A stretch of 18,291 nucleotides of DNA from CAJJDF01 sp965655625 (GCA_965655625.1 CBFHHA010000044.1:1-18291); one strand, 5' to 3'; shown: positions 1 to 7,165, counted from the first letter of the stretch. The notes: generated from the sequence alone by a model not told the origin. Translations and numbers: made by a program.

Positions 1-546
1 CCAAAGAAATGGATAAATTACACCGTGAATGCGCTTGCTGTCATGCTGTTTTTAGCTTTATTCATTGAATTTATCTTGTCTTTAAATAATCAATATTTTA
101 CGGGGTATAAAACCCGAACTTTTCTAGTAATTTCTGCCACTCTCTTCCTTACTCTTCATTACCTAATCGCAGAATTCAAAAGTAAGTTTTATAAGGTGTT
201 TGTTGAGCTTTTACTTGTGATAACGATTTTTGTCACCACATCAATTAGTATCGTGAACTTATCTAATTACAACGAGTTTTATTTATTCGAAAATGAGCAG
301 TATCGGATAGAGCGAAATTGGGTTCTATCTGGTGGCAACTTTAATTTGCCCAAACTTTATAAAAAGCACGGAATTATAGAAACTGCCTACCAATTAGAAT
401 ACGATTCTGGCTACGAATATGATTATTTTCACGAAATAACCAAGGAAGCTATTTCAGACTACGAATTCATAGAAACAGATAGTTCCATCAGAGTTATTTG
501 CATTTTTGAGGATCAAACCGTTTCGATGTTATCGATATCTGAATAA
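1..546 (+). CDS. C-terminal part of an unrecognised membrane protein
   Basis: The reading frame is open from base 1 to the TAA at 544-546, so the gene very probably starts left of the window; the GTG at 25 lies inside an already hydrophobic stretch and is not a convincing start. The visible part has three predicted membrane segments in its first half, around codons 9-28 (ALAVMLFLALFIEF), 40-58 (TFLVISATLFLTLHYLI) and 66-88 (VELLLVITIFVTTSISIV). A soluble tail of about 90 residues follows, rich in Tyr, Glu and Asp. I recognise no motif or family. The segment pattern fits an integral inner-membrane protein with a C-terminal domain outside the membrane, but no function can be assigned. The nearest gene to the right is on the other strand, so there is no operon context. 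Confidence 0.6.
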   Translation, partial: PKKWINYTVNALAVMLFLALFIEFILSLNNQYFTGYKTRTFLVISATLFLTLHYLIAEFKSKFYKVFVELLLVITIFVTTSISIVNLSNYNEFYLFENEQYRIERNWVLSGGNFNLPKLYKKHGIIETAYQLEYDSGYEYDYFHEITKEAISDYEFIETDSSIRVICIFEDQTVSMLSISE

Positions 547-596
547 AGCCAAAATTAATTCACTTAAATGAGCTGGCACTATTGATTTTGACATTT

Positions 597-608
597 TTTT
601 GATCAAAA
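597..608. repeat. 12-base perfect palindrome in a gene-free stretch
   Basis: TTTTGATCAAAA is a perfect palindrome within 547-686, the part of the gene-free stretch where I see nothing else. It lies about 50 bases after the stop of the membrane protein gene. It may be chance in AT-rich DNA or a weak site; no role is assigned. Confidence 0.3.
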
Positions 609-686
609 GTACCTTCACATTCGAACTCCTCAAGTTTAACTTTATTAATATAAAATCGCTCAATGCAGATAGAAATTTAAGAGAAA

Positions 687-716
687 AAAGCCTTTTCATA
701 TGAATGAAAAGGCTTT
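687..716 (-). terminator. Second copy of the tRNA terminator hairpin
   Basis: A 13-base-pair stem (687-699 with 704-716, loop of four) is followed on the minus strand by a run of T. It nearly matches the hairpin at 812-849, differing mainly in the loop and the length of the A/T flanks. On the minus strand it is a second intrinsic terminator behind the tRNA gene. On the plus strand its T run is interrupted, so it would be weaker there. Confidence 0.75.
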
Positions 717-720
717 CTGA

Positions 721-749
721 TTGTCGGGGTGGTCCCGATGCTTCGGGAC
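721..749 (-). repeat. Partial tRNA 3' end next to a GTCCCGA palindrome
   Basis: TTGTCGGGGTGG at 721-732 repeats the sequence at the tRNA-Pro 3' end (TTGTCGGGGTGG at 849-860), and the hairpin follows on the same side in both copies. Directly after it, GTCCCGA (732-738) and TCGGGAC (743-749) form a 7-base-pair stem with a 4-base loop, where the rest of a tRNA body would be expected. Palindromes of this TCCCGATGCTTCGGGA form are, from memory, common near RNA genes in Bacteroidota. I read the unit as a relic of a second tRNA copy or of a recombination event. Confidence 0.6.
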
Positions 750-811
750 GACTTCCAAGTCAATTTATTGATCGCGTTTGGTATTAAAAAAATGATGGAA
801 AATCGCTAACA

Positions 812-849
812 AAAAAAAGCCTTTTCATGTGAATGAAAAGGCTTTTTTT
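812..849 (-). terminator. Strong intrinsic terminator of tRNA-Pro
   Basis: A 17-base-pair perfect stem (812-828 with 833-849) with loop GTGA starts directly after the tRNA 3' end on the minus strand. The outer seven pairs are A/T, so a U-tract is available in both directions and it could also stop plus-strand transcripts. Confidence 0.85.
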
Positions 850-850
850 G

Positions 851-925
851 TCGGGGTGGCAGGATTCGAACCTGCGACCTCCACGTCCCAAACGTGGCGC
901 GATAACCGGGCTACGCTACACCCCG
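851..925 (-). tRNA. tRNA-Pro (anticodon TGG)
   Basis: Read on the minus strand, the gene starts with CGGGGTG (925-919) and ends with CACCCCG (858-852) plus an A discriminator at 851, giving a full 7-base-pair acceptor stem. The anticodon arm is CCACG-TTTGGGA-CGTGG, with anticodon TGG, which reads proline CCN codons. The T arm contains GGTTCGAATCC in the usual place. CCA is not encoded: the base after the discriminator is C and then a run of A begins, so CCA must be added after processing. A matching promoter lies about 105 bases upstream and a strong terminator follows directly. Confidence 0.97.
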
Positions 926-940
926 AGTGTAGTATAGTTC

Positions 941-982
941 TTCTTAAACTAAGTATAATACTTCCCGATAAAGGTTTAAGAA
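941..982 (-). other. Nested inverted repeats in the tRNA-Pro leader
   Basis: TTCTTAAAC (941-949) and GTTTAAGAA (974-982) form a 9-base-pair stem. Inside it AAGTA (951-955) and TACTT (959-963) form a second short stem. If transcription starts near 1025, this structure sits in the 5' leader of the tRNA precursor and could affect processing. It could also be a protein-binding site. The role is inferred from the repeats alone. Confidence 0.4.
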
Positions 983-1030
983 TTGTGATTACTTTTTAGA
1001 ACTTTTCAATCCGTTTCCGTATTGAGATTG

Positions 1031-1060
1031 CAAATATAGAACTTCCTTTTTAATCTGCAA
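1031..1060 (-). promoter_or_regulatory. Bacteroidota-type promoter, probably for tRNA-Pro
   Basis: On the minus strand TTG (1060-1058) is followed after 19 bases by TATATTTG (1038-1031), an exact match to the TAnnTTTG -7 element. Transcription would start near 1025, giving a leader of about 100 bases before the tRNA. The site lies just past the gyrB stop codon and points the same way. Confidence 0.65.
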
Positions 1061-1074
1061 TAAAAAACACTTTA

Positions 1075-3024
1075 TTATGTATCAATATTTGCATATTTAG
1101 CATTTTGCTCAATAAACTCTCTTCTTGGAGGAACTTCATCTCCCATCAACATAGAGAAAATTCTATCACTCTCAATTAAACTTTCGATAGTGATTTGTCT
1201 CAAAGTTCTGAATTCTGGATTCATCGTTGTGTCCCAAAGTTGTTCAGCATTCATTTCTCCAAGACCTTTGTAACGCTGAACTCCCACGGAGGATTCAGAT
1301 CCAGATCCTTTTAGTTCTAGAATCAATTTATCTCTTTGTTCATCACTCCATGCGTATTCTTGCTTTTTCCCTTTCTTAACCAGATACAACGGAGGGGTCG
1401 CAATATAGATGTATCCTTTTTCGATAAGCTCACGCATGTGACGGAAAAAGAAAGTCAGAATAAGAGTTTCGATGTGCGAACCATCGACATCGGCATCACA
1501 CATAATAATGATCTTGTGATACCTCAATTTTTCTAGGTTCAATGCTTTGCTATCCTCTTCTGTTCCAACCCTAACTCCAAGTGCAGTATAAATATTCTTG
1601 ATTTCTTCATTCTCAAAAATCTTATGCTGCATTGCTTTTTCTACATTCAATATTTTTCCTCTTAATGGCATAATTGCTTGGAAAAATCTATCTCGTCCTT
1701 GTTTGGCTGTTCCTCCTGCCGAATCTCCCTCCACAAGGTATATTTCACATTCTGCTGGGTCGTTTCCAGAACAATCAGATAATTTCCCTGGCAATCCACC
1801 TCCAGACATTACTGTCTTTCTTTGAACCATTTCTCTGGCTTTTCTGGCAGCATGACGAGCAGTGGCAGCAAGAATAACTTTTTGAATAATTGTTTTGGCA
1901 TCATTAGGATGTTCTTCCAAATAATCTGTCAACATTTGAGAAACTGCTTGACTTACAGGAGCATTTACTTCTCTGTTTCCTAGTTTCGTTTTGGTTTGGC
2001 CTTCAAATTGGGGCTCTCCTACTTTAACAGAGACAATCGCGGTTAACCCCTCACGGAAGTCATCACCGTTGATTTCGAATTTCAATTTATCCAATAATCC
2101 CGATTCGTCTGCGTACTTTTTTAATGTACTTGTCAGTCCTCTTCTAAATCCTGATAGGTGAGTTCCACCCTCATGAGTATTAATGTTGTTTACGTAAGAG
2201 AAAATATTTTCGGAATAAGAAGTATTGTAAACCATTGCAACTTCCACAGGAACTCCGTTTTTCTCTCCTTCCATGTGAATCACCTCCTCAATAATTGGTT
2301 CACGAGTATTATCCAAAAACTGAACAAATTCCTTTAATCCATCTTTAGACAAGAATGTTTCTTTCAGTGTTTCACCTTTTTCATCAAGAACTCTTTTGTC
2401 TTCTATAGAAAGTGTCAATCCCTTGTTTAAGAAAGAAAGTTCTCTTAATCTTTTAGATAACGTTTCGTAACTGTAAATTCTTTCCGAGAAAATTGTATCA
2501 TCCGGAGTAAAAGTAACGATTGTTCCTCTTTTATCAGAGGTTCCAACTTCCTTTACTGGATAAACTGGTTTTCCTTTCTCGTATTCTTGTACAAAGATTT
2601 TTCCTTCTCTATACACTTCAGCTTTAAGAAAATTGGATAATGCATTCACACACGAAACACCTACTCCGTGAAGACCTCCAGATACTTTATAAGTGTCTTT
2701 GTCGAACTTTCCTCCTGCTCCAATCTTGGTCATTACCACTTCCAGTGCCGAAACACCCTCTTTCTTATGAATTCCTGTAGGAATACCTCGTCCGTTATCT
2801 TCAACAGAAATAGAATTGTCTTCGTTTATAATTACCTTAACAGTATCACAGTATCCAGCCATAGCCTCGTCAATCGAGTTATCTACTACTTCGTACACCA
2901 AATGATGCAAACCTCTAATTCCTACATCTCCAATATACATGGAAGGCCTCAACCTCACGTGTTCCATTCCTTCGAGAGCCTGTATATTATCCGCTGAATA
3001 ATTTCCTTTGTCTTCTTCGCTCAT
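1075..3024 (-). CDS. gyrB: DNA gyrase subunit B
   Basis: This is the ATPase subunit of DNA gyrase, which with GyrA adds negative supercoils to DNA. At 649 residues it has the short form usual in Bacteroidota, without the insertion found in gamma-proteobacterial GyrB. GHKL ATPase motifs are intact: EVVDNSIDEA (45-54; general base E45, Mg-binding N49), DNGRG (76-80) and GGLHGVG (116-122). The transducer QTK loop is at 343-345. The TOPRIM domain has EGDSAGG (432-438) and DADVDGSH (510-517), and the C-terminal QRYKGLGEM is at 583-591. The N-terminal 'ADNIQALEGMEHVRLRPSMYIGD' region favours GyrB over the paralogue ParE. The ATG at 3024 follows a good -7 element. It is probably transcribed alone, since 165 bases separate it from the upstream cluster. 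Confidence 0.97.
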   Translation of the reverse strand: MSEEDKGNYSADNIQALEGMEHVRLRPSMYIGDVGIRGLHHLVYEVVDNSIDEAMAGYCDTVKVIINEDNSISVEDNGRGIPTGIHKKEGVSALEVVMTKIGAGGKFDKDTYKVSGGLHGVGVSCVNALSNFLKAEVYREGKIFVQEYEKGKPVYPVKEVGTSDKRGTIVTFTPDDTIFSERIYSYETLSKRLRELSFLNKGLTLSIEDKRVLDEKGETLKETFLSKDGLKEFVQFLDNTREPIIEEVIHMEGEKNGVPVEVAMVYNTSYSENIFSYVNNINTHEGGTHLSGFRRGLTSTLKKYADESGLLDKLKFEINGDDFREGLTAIVSVKVGEPQFEGQTKTKLGNREVNAPVSQAVSQMLTDYLEEHPNDAKTIIQKVILAATARHAARKAREMVQRKTVMSGGGLPGKLSDCSGNDPAECEIYLVEGDSAGGTAKQGRDRFFQAIMPLRGKILNVEKAMQHKIFENEEIKNIYTALGVRVGTEEDSKALNLEKLRYHKIIIMCDADVDGSHIETLILTFFFRHMRELIEKGYIYIATPPLYLVKKGKKQEYAWSDEQRDKLILELKGSGSESSVGVQRYKGLGEMNAEQLWDTTMNPEFRTLRQITIESLIESDRIFSMLMGDEVPPRREFIEQNAKYANIDT

Positions 3025-3058
3025 AATTTAGCTTAAAATTGTTGGTTTCATTAAAGAA

Positions 3059-3066
3059 CAAATATA
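3059..3066 (-). promoter_or_regulatory. Probable -7 element of gyrB
   Basis: TATATTTG on the minus strand (3066-3059) matches TAnnTTTG and would give a start near 3053, about 30 bases before the ATG. I see no clear TTG at the -33 distance, only a T-rich stretch, so the promoter is assigned from one element. Confidence 0.45.
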
Positions 3067-3189
3067 ACTAAATTGAACGCGATTAAAAAGGGAAAAGAGT
3101 CGACTTTTCAACAATAAAAGCGCTTAAATTAAACGGTTTTGTTGATAAATTATTAACCTTATGGTAAGATGTCTTTGTAATAACTGAGT

Positions 3190-4410
3190 TTAACCATTTT
3201 TAGTCAACTCTATGAGAGTTATTTCTGGTTTTATTCCTACTCTTCCTGGAAAACCAATGTGACCAAATCCTCTATTTACGTACAAATATTGGTTGTTTTC
3301 CATGTACAATCCTGCCCACCTTTTGTAGCGAAGCGATACTGGGCTCCATTTAAAACCTGGGAGTTCAATTCCCATTTGCATTCCATGTGTATGGCCACTT
3401 AGAGTTAAATCTATGTGCTGATTGTGAGGAATTACAATGTCTTCCCAATGATGAGGATCGTGAGACATCAGAATGTTCGTAGTATTGGGCAAAAGATTCT
3501 CGAGAGCTTTGTTTAAATCTCCTTTTGGCGGAAATGGTGGTCTACCCCAGTTCTCTACACCTATTAAATTGATAGAATCTTCGCCTTTTTGTATGGTTCG
3601 GTTGGAGTTTTCTAATAAATCAAATCCTATGGATGCGTGATGCGCTCTTATTCTTAACTCATTGGCTATTTTGTCTTCTTCATTTAACCAATTGTAATAC
3701 AATCCATAATCATGGTTTCCCATGATCGAAAATTTTCCAAATTTGGCTTTAAGACCTTTCAATAATGGAATAAATTTATCAAACTCCTCGGAAGTATTAT
3801 TTACTAAATCGCCAGTGAATAATATTAAATCAGGTTCTAACTCCTGAATCTTATCTATTCCTAATTTAACAGCCGAAATATCATCCAAGCTGCCTGCATG
3901 AAAGTCGGAAATTTGAACAATCTTTAATCCTTCGAAAGAATCGGGTAAGTTTTTTAGAACCAATCGATTTCGAAATACTTTAAAATCATACCTAGTTTTC
4001 AACATTCCATAAAGAAACGAGGCAAAGGGAATTGCTGCGATACCAAGCCCAATTTGAGTTACAGCTTTTCTTCGGGTAGGATAATCAACCGGTTCCTTTG
4101 AAGCAAATAAAGAAACAATGTAACTAACCATTCGAGTAACGTCTTCGAAAAAAATAATTGACACAAATACCATTTTGGCCACTCCAAATGTTACAAATAA
4201 TCCCATCATCAGATTGATAGAATTGGTTGTTTGACTAAGGCCGTGACCCAAGCTAGAAGAGGTGTAGATTAATGAAATTGCCGTCAATAACGCAATAAAA
4301 ACCTGAATAAAAAGAGCCACTATCAATTGATTATTCGAGTATACTGATCGCAGTATAAAAAAAATATACACTTCAATTAACAGGATAAAACTTAGTATTA
4401 TTTTAATCAT
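3190..4410 (-). CDS. Membrane-anchored calcineurin-like metallophosphoesterase
   Basis: A two-metal phosphoesterase of the calcineurin-like superfamily, similar in layout to YkuE-type enzymes. The first ~135 residues are hydrophobic, with about four predicted membrane segments (roughly 3-20, 28-50, 66-88 and 117-135, the last after a basic TRRK). The catalytic domain then carries all expected metal ligands: D169 and H171 (ISDFHAG), D201 (TGDLV), N232 and H233 (GNHD), H317 (MSHDPHHW), H339 and H341 (SGHTHG). The active domain probably faces the periplasm, though topology is not certain. The substrate cannot be read from the sequence; related enzymes act on phosphodiesters or lipid-linked phosphates. 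It is the last gene of a minus-strand cluster, 32 bases after the N-acyltransferase, so a role in lipid or envelope metabolism is a reasonable inference. Confidence 0.85.
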   Translation of the reverse strand: MIKIILSFILLIEVYIFFILRSVYSNNQLIVALFIQVFIALLTAISLIYTSSSLGHGLSQTTNSINLMMGLFVTFGVAKMVFVSIIFFEDVTRMVSYIVSLFASKEPVDYPTRRKAVTQIGLGIAAIPFASFLYGMLKTRYDFKVFRNRLVLKNLPDSFEGLKIVQISDFHAGSLDDISAVKLGIDKIQELEPDLILFTGDLVNNTSEEFDKFIPLLKGLKAKFGKFSIMGNHDYGLYYNWLNEEDKIANELRIRAHHASIGFDLLENSNRTIQKGEDSINLIGVENWGRPPFPPKGDLNKALENLLPNTTNILMSHDPHHWEDIVIPHNQHIDLTLSGHTHGMQMGIELPGFKWSPVSLRYKRWAGLYMENNQYLYVNRGFGHIGFPGRVGIKPEITLIELTKNG

Positions 4411-4442
4411 TTGTGTGAGTCGAAGCTAATTTGGGAGCCTTA

Positions 4443-5375
4443 CTATTTTAGTTGAAAAGTTTTAATATGTCTCTCAGCTTTGGAAGGATGAATATCAGAA
4501 ATAGTAATAAGAATACCAGTTTCTTCTACTCCTCCAAAATCAGGATTTGATGCTGTGCCAAAGGTTCGCATGGTATCGGATAAATTCATGTAAGAATTAA
4601 TGAGTGGAGGAATTCGCTCTCCTTTTTCCTTTAATTTTTCTCCTAGTAATTTGTGACCTTCTTTGTAGGTCAAGCCCGATAGCAAGGAAAGAAAATCTTT
4701 GTTGTTATGCACAATAGGCAGTGGCTCAATTGCCGAAACCAATTGATCCTTATCAGGGAAATAGTAATTCATAAATGAAAGTAAGATATCTCTCCCCTCT
4801 TTATTGTAATCGGTATACATGGTTACTTTACCAAAGAAATATTGAATCTCTGGATTTAGCAAAACAAGAGCACCCAGCCCGTCCCATAAATTATCTAGGG
4901 TAAACAACCCTTTTCTGTTTGTAGCTGAGGGCTGATAGGCGGGTTGTACCCAAGACCTTCCCAGCTCTATTGTACTGGGCAAGAAATTTGAAACAAACTG
5001 AGGCGAAAAATTGAAATAATGCTTGGTGGAAATATCTAACGTATTTAATTCTCCTGTGAATTTTGAACAATTAAAGTAACGATACCCTCCCAATATTTCT
5101 TCATCCTCAGGACTCCACACAATAAGTTGGTTGTAATTTTGTTCGCAGGTGTCTAGGTCGTCAATATCCACCTCTTTTCCTGTTCCTCCTCCAGCAGAAC
5201 CAAAGGATAATTCTCTCAATCTTCCAATCTCTCTCATAACATTTGGAGAGTCATGGTGATTGAGAATATAAATTTCATTACTTCCTTTATTGGTGGTTCT
5301 AACAAATTTATTGTCAGATAATTCCTTTTTAATCAACTCTCTGTCAATTGGAGCTATGATGTAATCTAAATTCAT
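4443..5375 (-). CDS. GNAT-like N-acyltransferase, probably for amino-acid lipids (GlsB/OlsB-like)
   Basis: The sequence resembles the OlsB/hemolysin-type acyltransferases (Acetyltransf_5 kind), which move a 3-hydroxy fatty acid from acyl-ACP to the amino group of an amino acid. Visible landmarks are VMREIGRLRELSF (46-58), the Gly-rich GSAGGGTGKEVDIDDLD (59-75), GGYRYFNC (96-103) and IELGRSWVQPAYQ (136-148). All correspond to conserved parts of this family. The gene starts 22 bases after the PlsC-like acyltransferase gene. The same pair order, O-acyl then N-acyl, occurs as domains in fused OlsF and matches the GlsA/GlsB pair that makes glycine lipids in Bacteroides. The amino-acid head group (glycine, ornithine, serine-glycine) cannot be decided from the sequence. 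The initiating ATG at 5375 is the first good start; no signal peptide or membrane segment is seen, fitting a cytoplasmic enzyme. Confidence 0.78.
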   Translation of the reverse strand: MNLDYIIAPIDRELIKKELSDNKFVRTTNKGSNEIYILNHHDSPNVMREIGRLRELSFGSAGGGTGKEVDIDDLDTCEQNYNQLIVWSPEDEEILGGYRYFNCSKFTGELNTLDISTKHYFNFSPQFVSNFLPSTIELGRSWVQPAYQPSATNRKGLFTLDNLWDGLGALVLLNPEIQYFFGKVTMYTDYNKEGRDILLSFMNYYFPDKDQLVSAIEPLPIVHNNKDFLSLLSGLTYKEGHKLLGEKLKEKGERIPPLINSYMNLSDTMRTFGTASNPDFGGVEETGILITISDIHPSKAERHIKTFQLK

Positions 5376-5397
5376 ATTCTGAATGTAATTGATTTTC

Positions 5398-6210
5398 TTA
5401 TTTCTTTGTCAAATTGTAAGCGATATTTTTTATTTCAGCTGCAATTTCTTTGTCTGATTTTGAGTTATCCCAATCACTTACTTGAATTGGTTTTCCGAAA
5501 TAAATGGGCAACACTTTATTTTTTTGTTTGAATAACTCATCTGCTAAATACAACATTTCTATGTTCGATTTTATACCAACTGCCTCTCTCATATTGGAGA
5601 GTCGATAGAAAAAATTGGATAGCTCACCATCAATAAATACTGGGACAATTTTTTTATTTGTTTTTTTTGCCCGACTTACAAAGGTTTTTTTCCATTCTAA
5701 GTCTCTTACAACTCCTTTTTTCTTTCGCGATACAAGACCAGCAGGAAATAAAAAGACAGCTTTGTCTGATTCGAATAATTCATTTACTTTTTGTAATGAT
5801 TCTTTCGCATTTACACCGTGTTTATCTACACCCACAAATAATCCCTTCAAATTCTCAAGACTAAGCAGTAAGTCATTTACAATAAACATGATGTCTTTTC
5901 GAACGGGCGCAACTTCTTTCACAATTGCCATGGCATCCATACCGCCCAAAGGATGATTCGAAACAAATATGACTCCTTCGTCCTTCGGTATATTCTCAAC
6001 ACCATGCGATTCAACCGTCATGTTAAATCTTGAAATAATATCCTTGCAAAAGTCCACTCCTTTTACATTTTCATTCTCCTCTAAAATTGTATTAATTTCG
6101 GATTGATGAACAATTCGTTTCAAGTAATTAATGATAAATCTCGGAAGACGCTTTAATAGTTTGGGGTTTTTACCCGCAATCAGCCTTTCGACATCGATAA
6201 ATTTTTTCAT
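5398..6210 (-). CDS. PlsC-like O-acyltransferase, probably for amino-acid lipids (GlsA/OlsA-like)
   Basis: A 270-residue member of the lysophospholipid acyltransferase superfamily. It should esterify a second fatty acid onto the hydroxyl of an N-acylated amino acid made by the neighbouring N-acyltransferase. The catalytic block is VSNHPLGGMDAM (83-94), with H86 and D92 separated by five residues instead of the four in classical PlsC. The acceptor-binding block is FPAG (155-158) followed by R162, where PlsC usually has FPEG. The later VFIDGELSNFFYRL (191-204) is typical of the hemolysin/OlsF-like branch rather than PlsC proper. The N-terminal ~40 residues are basic and amphipathic and could hold the enzyme to the inner face of the membrane. 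It lies 21 bases after the cyclophilin gene and 22 before the N-acyltransferase. A general phospholipid acyltransferase role is the alternative. Confidence 0.78.
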   Translation of the reverse strand: MKKFIDVERLIAGKNPKLLKRLPRFIINYLKRIVHQSEINTILEENENVKGVDFCKDIISRFNMTVESHGVENIPKDEGVIFVSNHPLGGMDAMAIVKEVAPVRKDIMFIVNDLLLSLENLKGLFVGVDKHGVNAKESLQKVNELFESDKAVFLFPAGLVSRKKKGVVRDLEWKKTFVSRAKKTNKKIVPVFIDGELSNFFYRLSNMREAVGIKSNIEMLYLADELFKQKNKVLPIYFGKPIQVSDWDNSKSDKEIAAEIKNIAYNLTKK

Positions 6211-6231
6211 ATTCTAAAGGTAAAAAAATCT

Positions 6232-7038
6232 TTAAAACGCTCGAATACTGTCAATCATTACTTTTTTCAATGGCCATTTGTATTTATCTACCTTGACTTT
6301 TGAAATTCTTGACAAAGTTTGGAATCCTGTAACTACCTCACCAAACACGGTATAATCGCCATCCAAATGAGGAGCTCCTGCCACCTCACCATATACTTTC
6401 TTTTGATACTCTGTATACTTTTTTCCTTGTTCTTCTTTTTGCTTAAAATAGTAGGAAGGCAATTTTTGACCTTCTACAATGTAAAAATTAATCGAACTCG
6501 ATTTTTTACCTAAACTTTGCTCTTCGGGAGATACAGCCATGGCTATTGCTCCTTTTTTATGAATGTTATTTTCTTTTATTTCGTTCGGGATTCTGTATCC
6601 ACCAATTTCGTTTAGCTTAGTCATAATTTCAGAATCATCTGAATTCCCACCTTGAATCATGAAATTGTCAATTATTCTATAAAACAGTGTATTATCATAA
6701 AACTTTTTCTTTGTCAACATCACAAAATTTGCTCGATGGAGTGGCGTATTTTTATACAATCTTATTGTCAAATCTCCTAGGTTGGTGTAAATCTTAATTC
6801 TGGATTCTAAGTTGGTATCACCAAATGCAGATAATTTATCTTTTGCATTTCTATTTGTAATGATTGTTCTCGCGATATGATCGACAAGACTGTCACTTCT
6901 TGTGTTAGTCTTTGAAGGAGTAGCTTTTGACAAAGAAATAGGAGTAGGAAGGAGATTTTTCTCAACTTTTTCTTGTTGGCAACTCATCATGAATGTCACG
7001 AAACAAAAAAGTATCCATGAACTGATTTTTATTTTCAT
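6232..7038 (-). CDS. Cyclophilin-type peptidyl-prolyl isomerase, probable lipoprotein
   Basis: A proline isomerase expected to assist folding of exported proteins. The ATG at 7038 is chosen over a TTG at 7062 because it begins a clean signal peptide (MKIKISSWILFCFVTFMMSC) and because the TTG touches the end of the SRP RNA. The lipobox-like MMSC puts the lipidated cysteine at residue 20, so the protein should be anchored in the periplasm. After a ~60-residue linker comes the cyclophilin fold: IKIYTNLGDLTIRLY (81-95), LFYRIIDNFMIQGG (118-131) with the catalytic arginine and the F/M/Q pocket residues, and HLDGDYTVFGEV (224-235). The Lys-rich insertion at about 180-217 (EGQKLPSYYFKQKEEQGKK) is longer than in minimal cyclophilins. 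It is the first gene of the cluster leading to the acyltransferases and the phosphoesterase. Confidence 0.9.
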   Translation of the reverse strand: MKIKISSWILFCFVTFMMSCQQEKVEKNLLPTPISLSKATPSKTNTRSDSLVDHIARTIITNRNAKDKLSAFGDTNLESRIKIYTNLGDLTIRLYKNTPLHRANFVMLTKKKFYDNTLFYRIIDNFMIQGGNSDDSEIMTKLNEIGGYRIPNEIKENNIHKKGAIAMAVSPEEQSLGKKSSSINFYIVEGQKLPSYYFKQKEEQGKKYTEYQKKVYGEVAGAPHLDGDYTVFGEVVTGFQTLSRISKVKVDKYKWPLKKVMIDSIRAF

Positions 7039-7061
7039 TCTGTAAGAAAATTGAAGGCACA

Positions 7062-7161
7062 AAAAATGGCAAGCTACTCATATCGCACCGCTACGACCAC
7101 CTACCCTTGCTACGTTCCCGTCCTGGGGGATTCGGTAGGAGCTGGTCGTATGAGACTTGCC
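7062..7161 (-). ncRNA. ffs: Signal recognition particle RNA (4.5S, small bacterial type)
   Basis: The RNA scaffold of the signal recognition particle, which binds Ffh and targets nascent membrane proteins. On the minus strand the domain IV core is clear. CAGG (7125-7122) is followed by ACG, the tetraloop GGAA (7118-7115), CGU, and AGCA (7111-7108), then AGGG. This gives the symmetric internal loop and GGAA cap that Ffh recognises. The ends pair as GGCAAG (7161-7156) with CUUGCC (7073-7068), extended by CUCAUA (7154-7149) with UAUGAG (7082-7077). A run of six U (7066-7061) ends the RNA, so the terminal stem also acts as terminator. The length is about 95-100 nucleotides. A good promoter lies directly upstream. 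Its 3' end is about 25 bases from the cyclophilin ATG. Confidence 0.93.
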
Positions 7162-7165
7162 ACTG

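Noticed and set aside
687..849. Two near-identical hairpins as the start of a CRISPR array
   Set aside because: Only two copies exist, each a terminator hairpin with T run beside a tRNA end; spacing and structure do not fit a CRISPR repeat.
1336..1877. Plus-strand open frames inside gyrB
   Set aside because: They are antisense to the conserved TOPRIM part of gyrB, show no protein-like composition and have no promoter.
1075..3024. Topoisomerase IV subunit ParE as an alternative to GyrB
   Set aside because: The N-terminal wording (NIQALEGMEHVRLRPSMYIGD) and the overall length fit GyrB of this phylum better.
5615..5956. Plus-strand open frame of 113 codons opposite the PlsC-like gene
   Set aside because: It mirrors the conserved catalytic region of the minus-strand enzyme and has no recognisable motif.
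7039..7062. Longer cyclophilin from a TTG at 7062
   Set aside because: It would place polar residues before the signal peptide and begin at the terminator of the SRP RNA; ATG at 7038 gives a clean lipoprotein signal.
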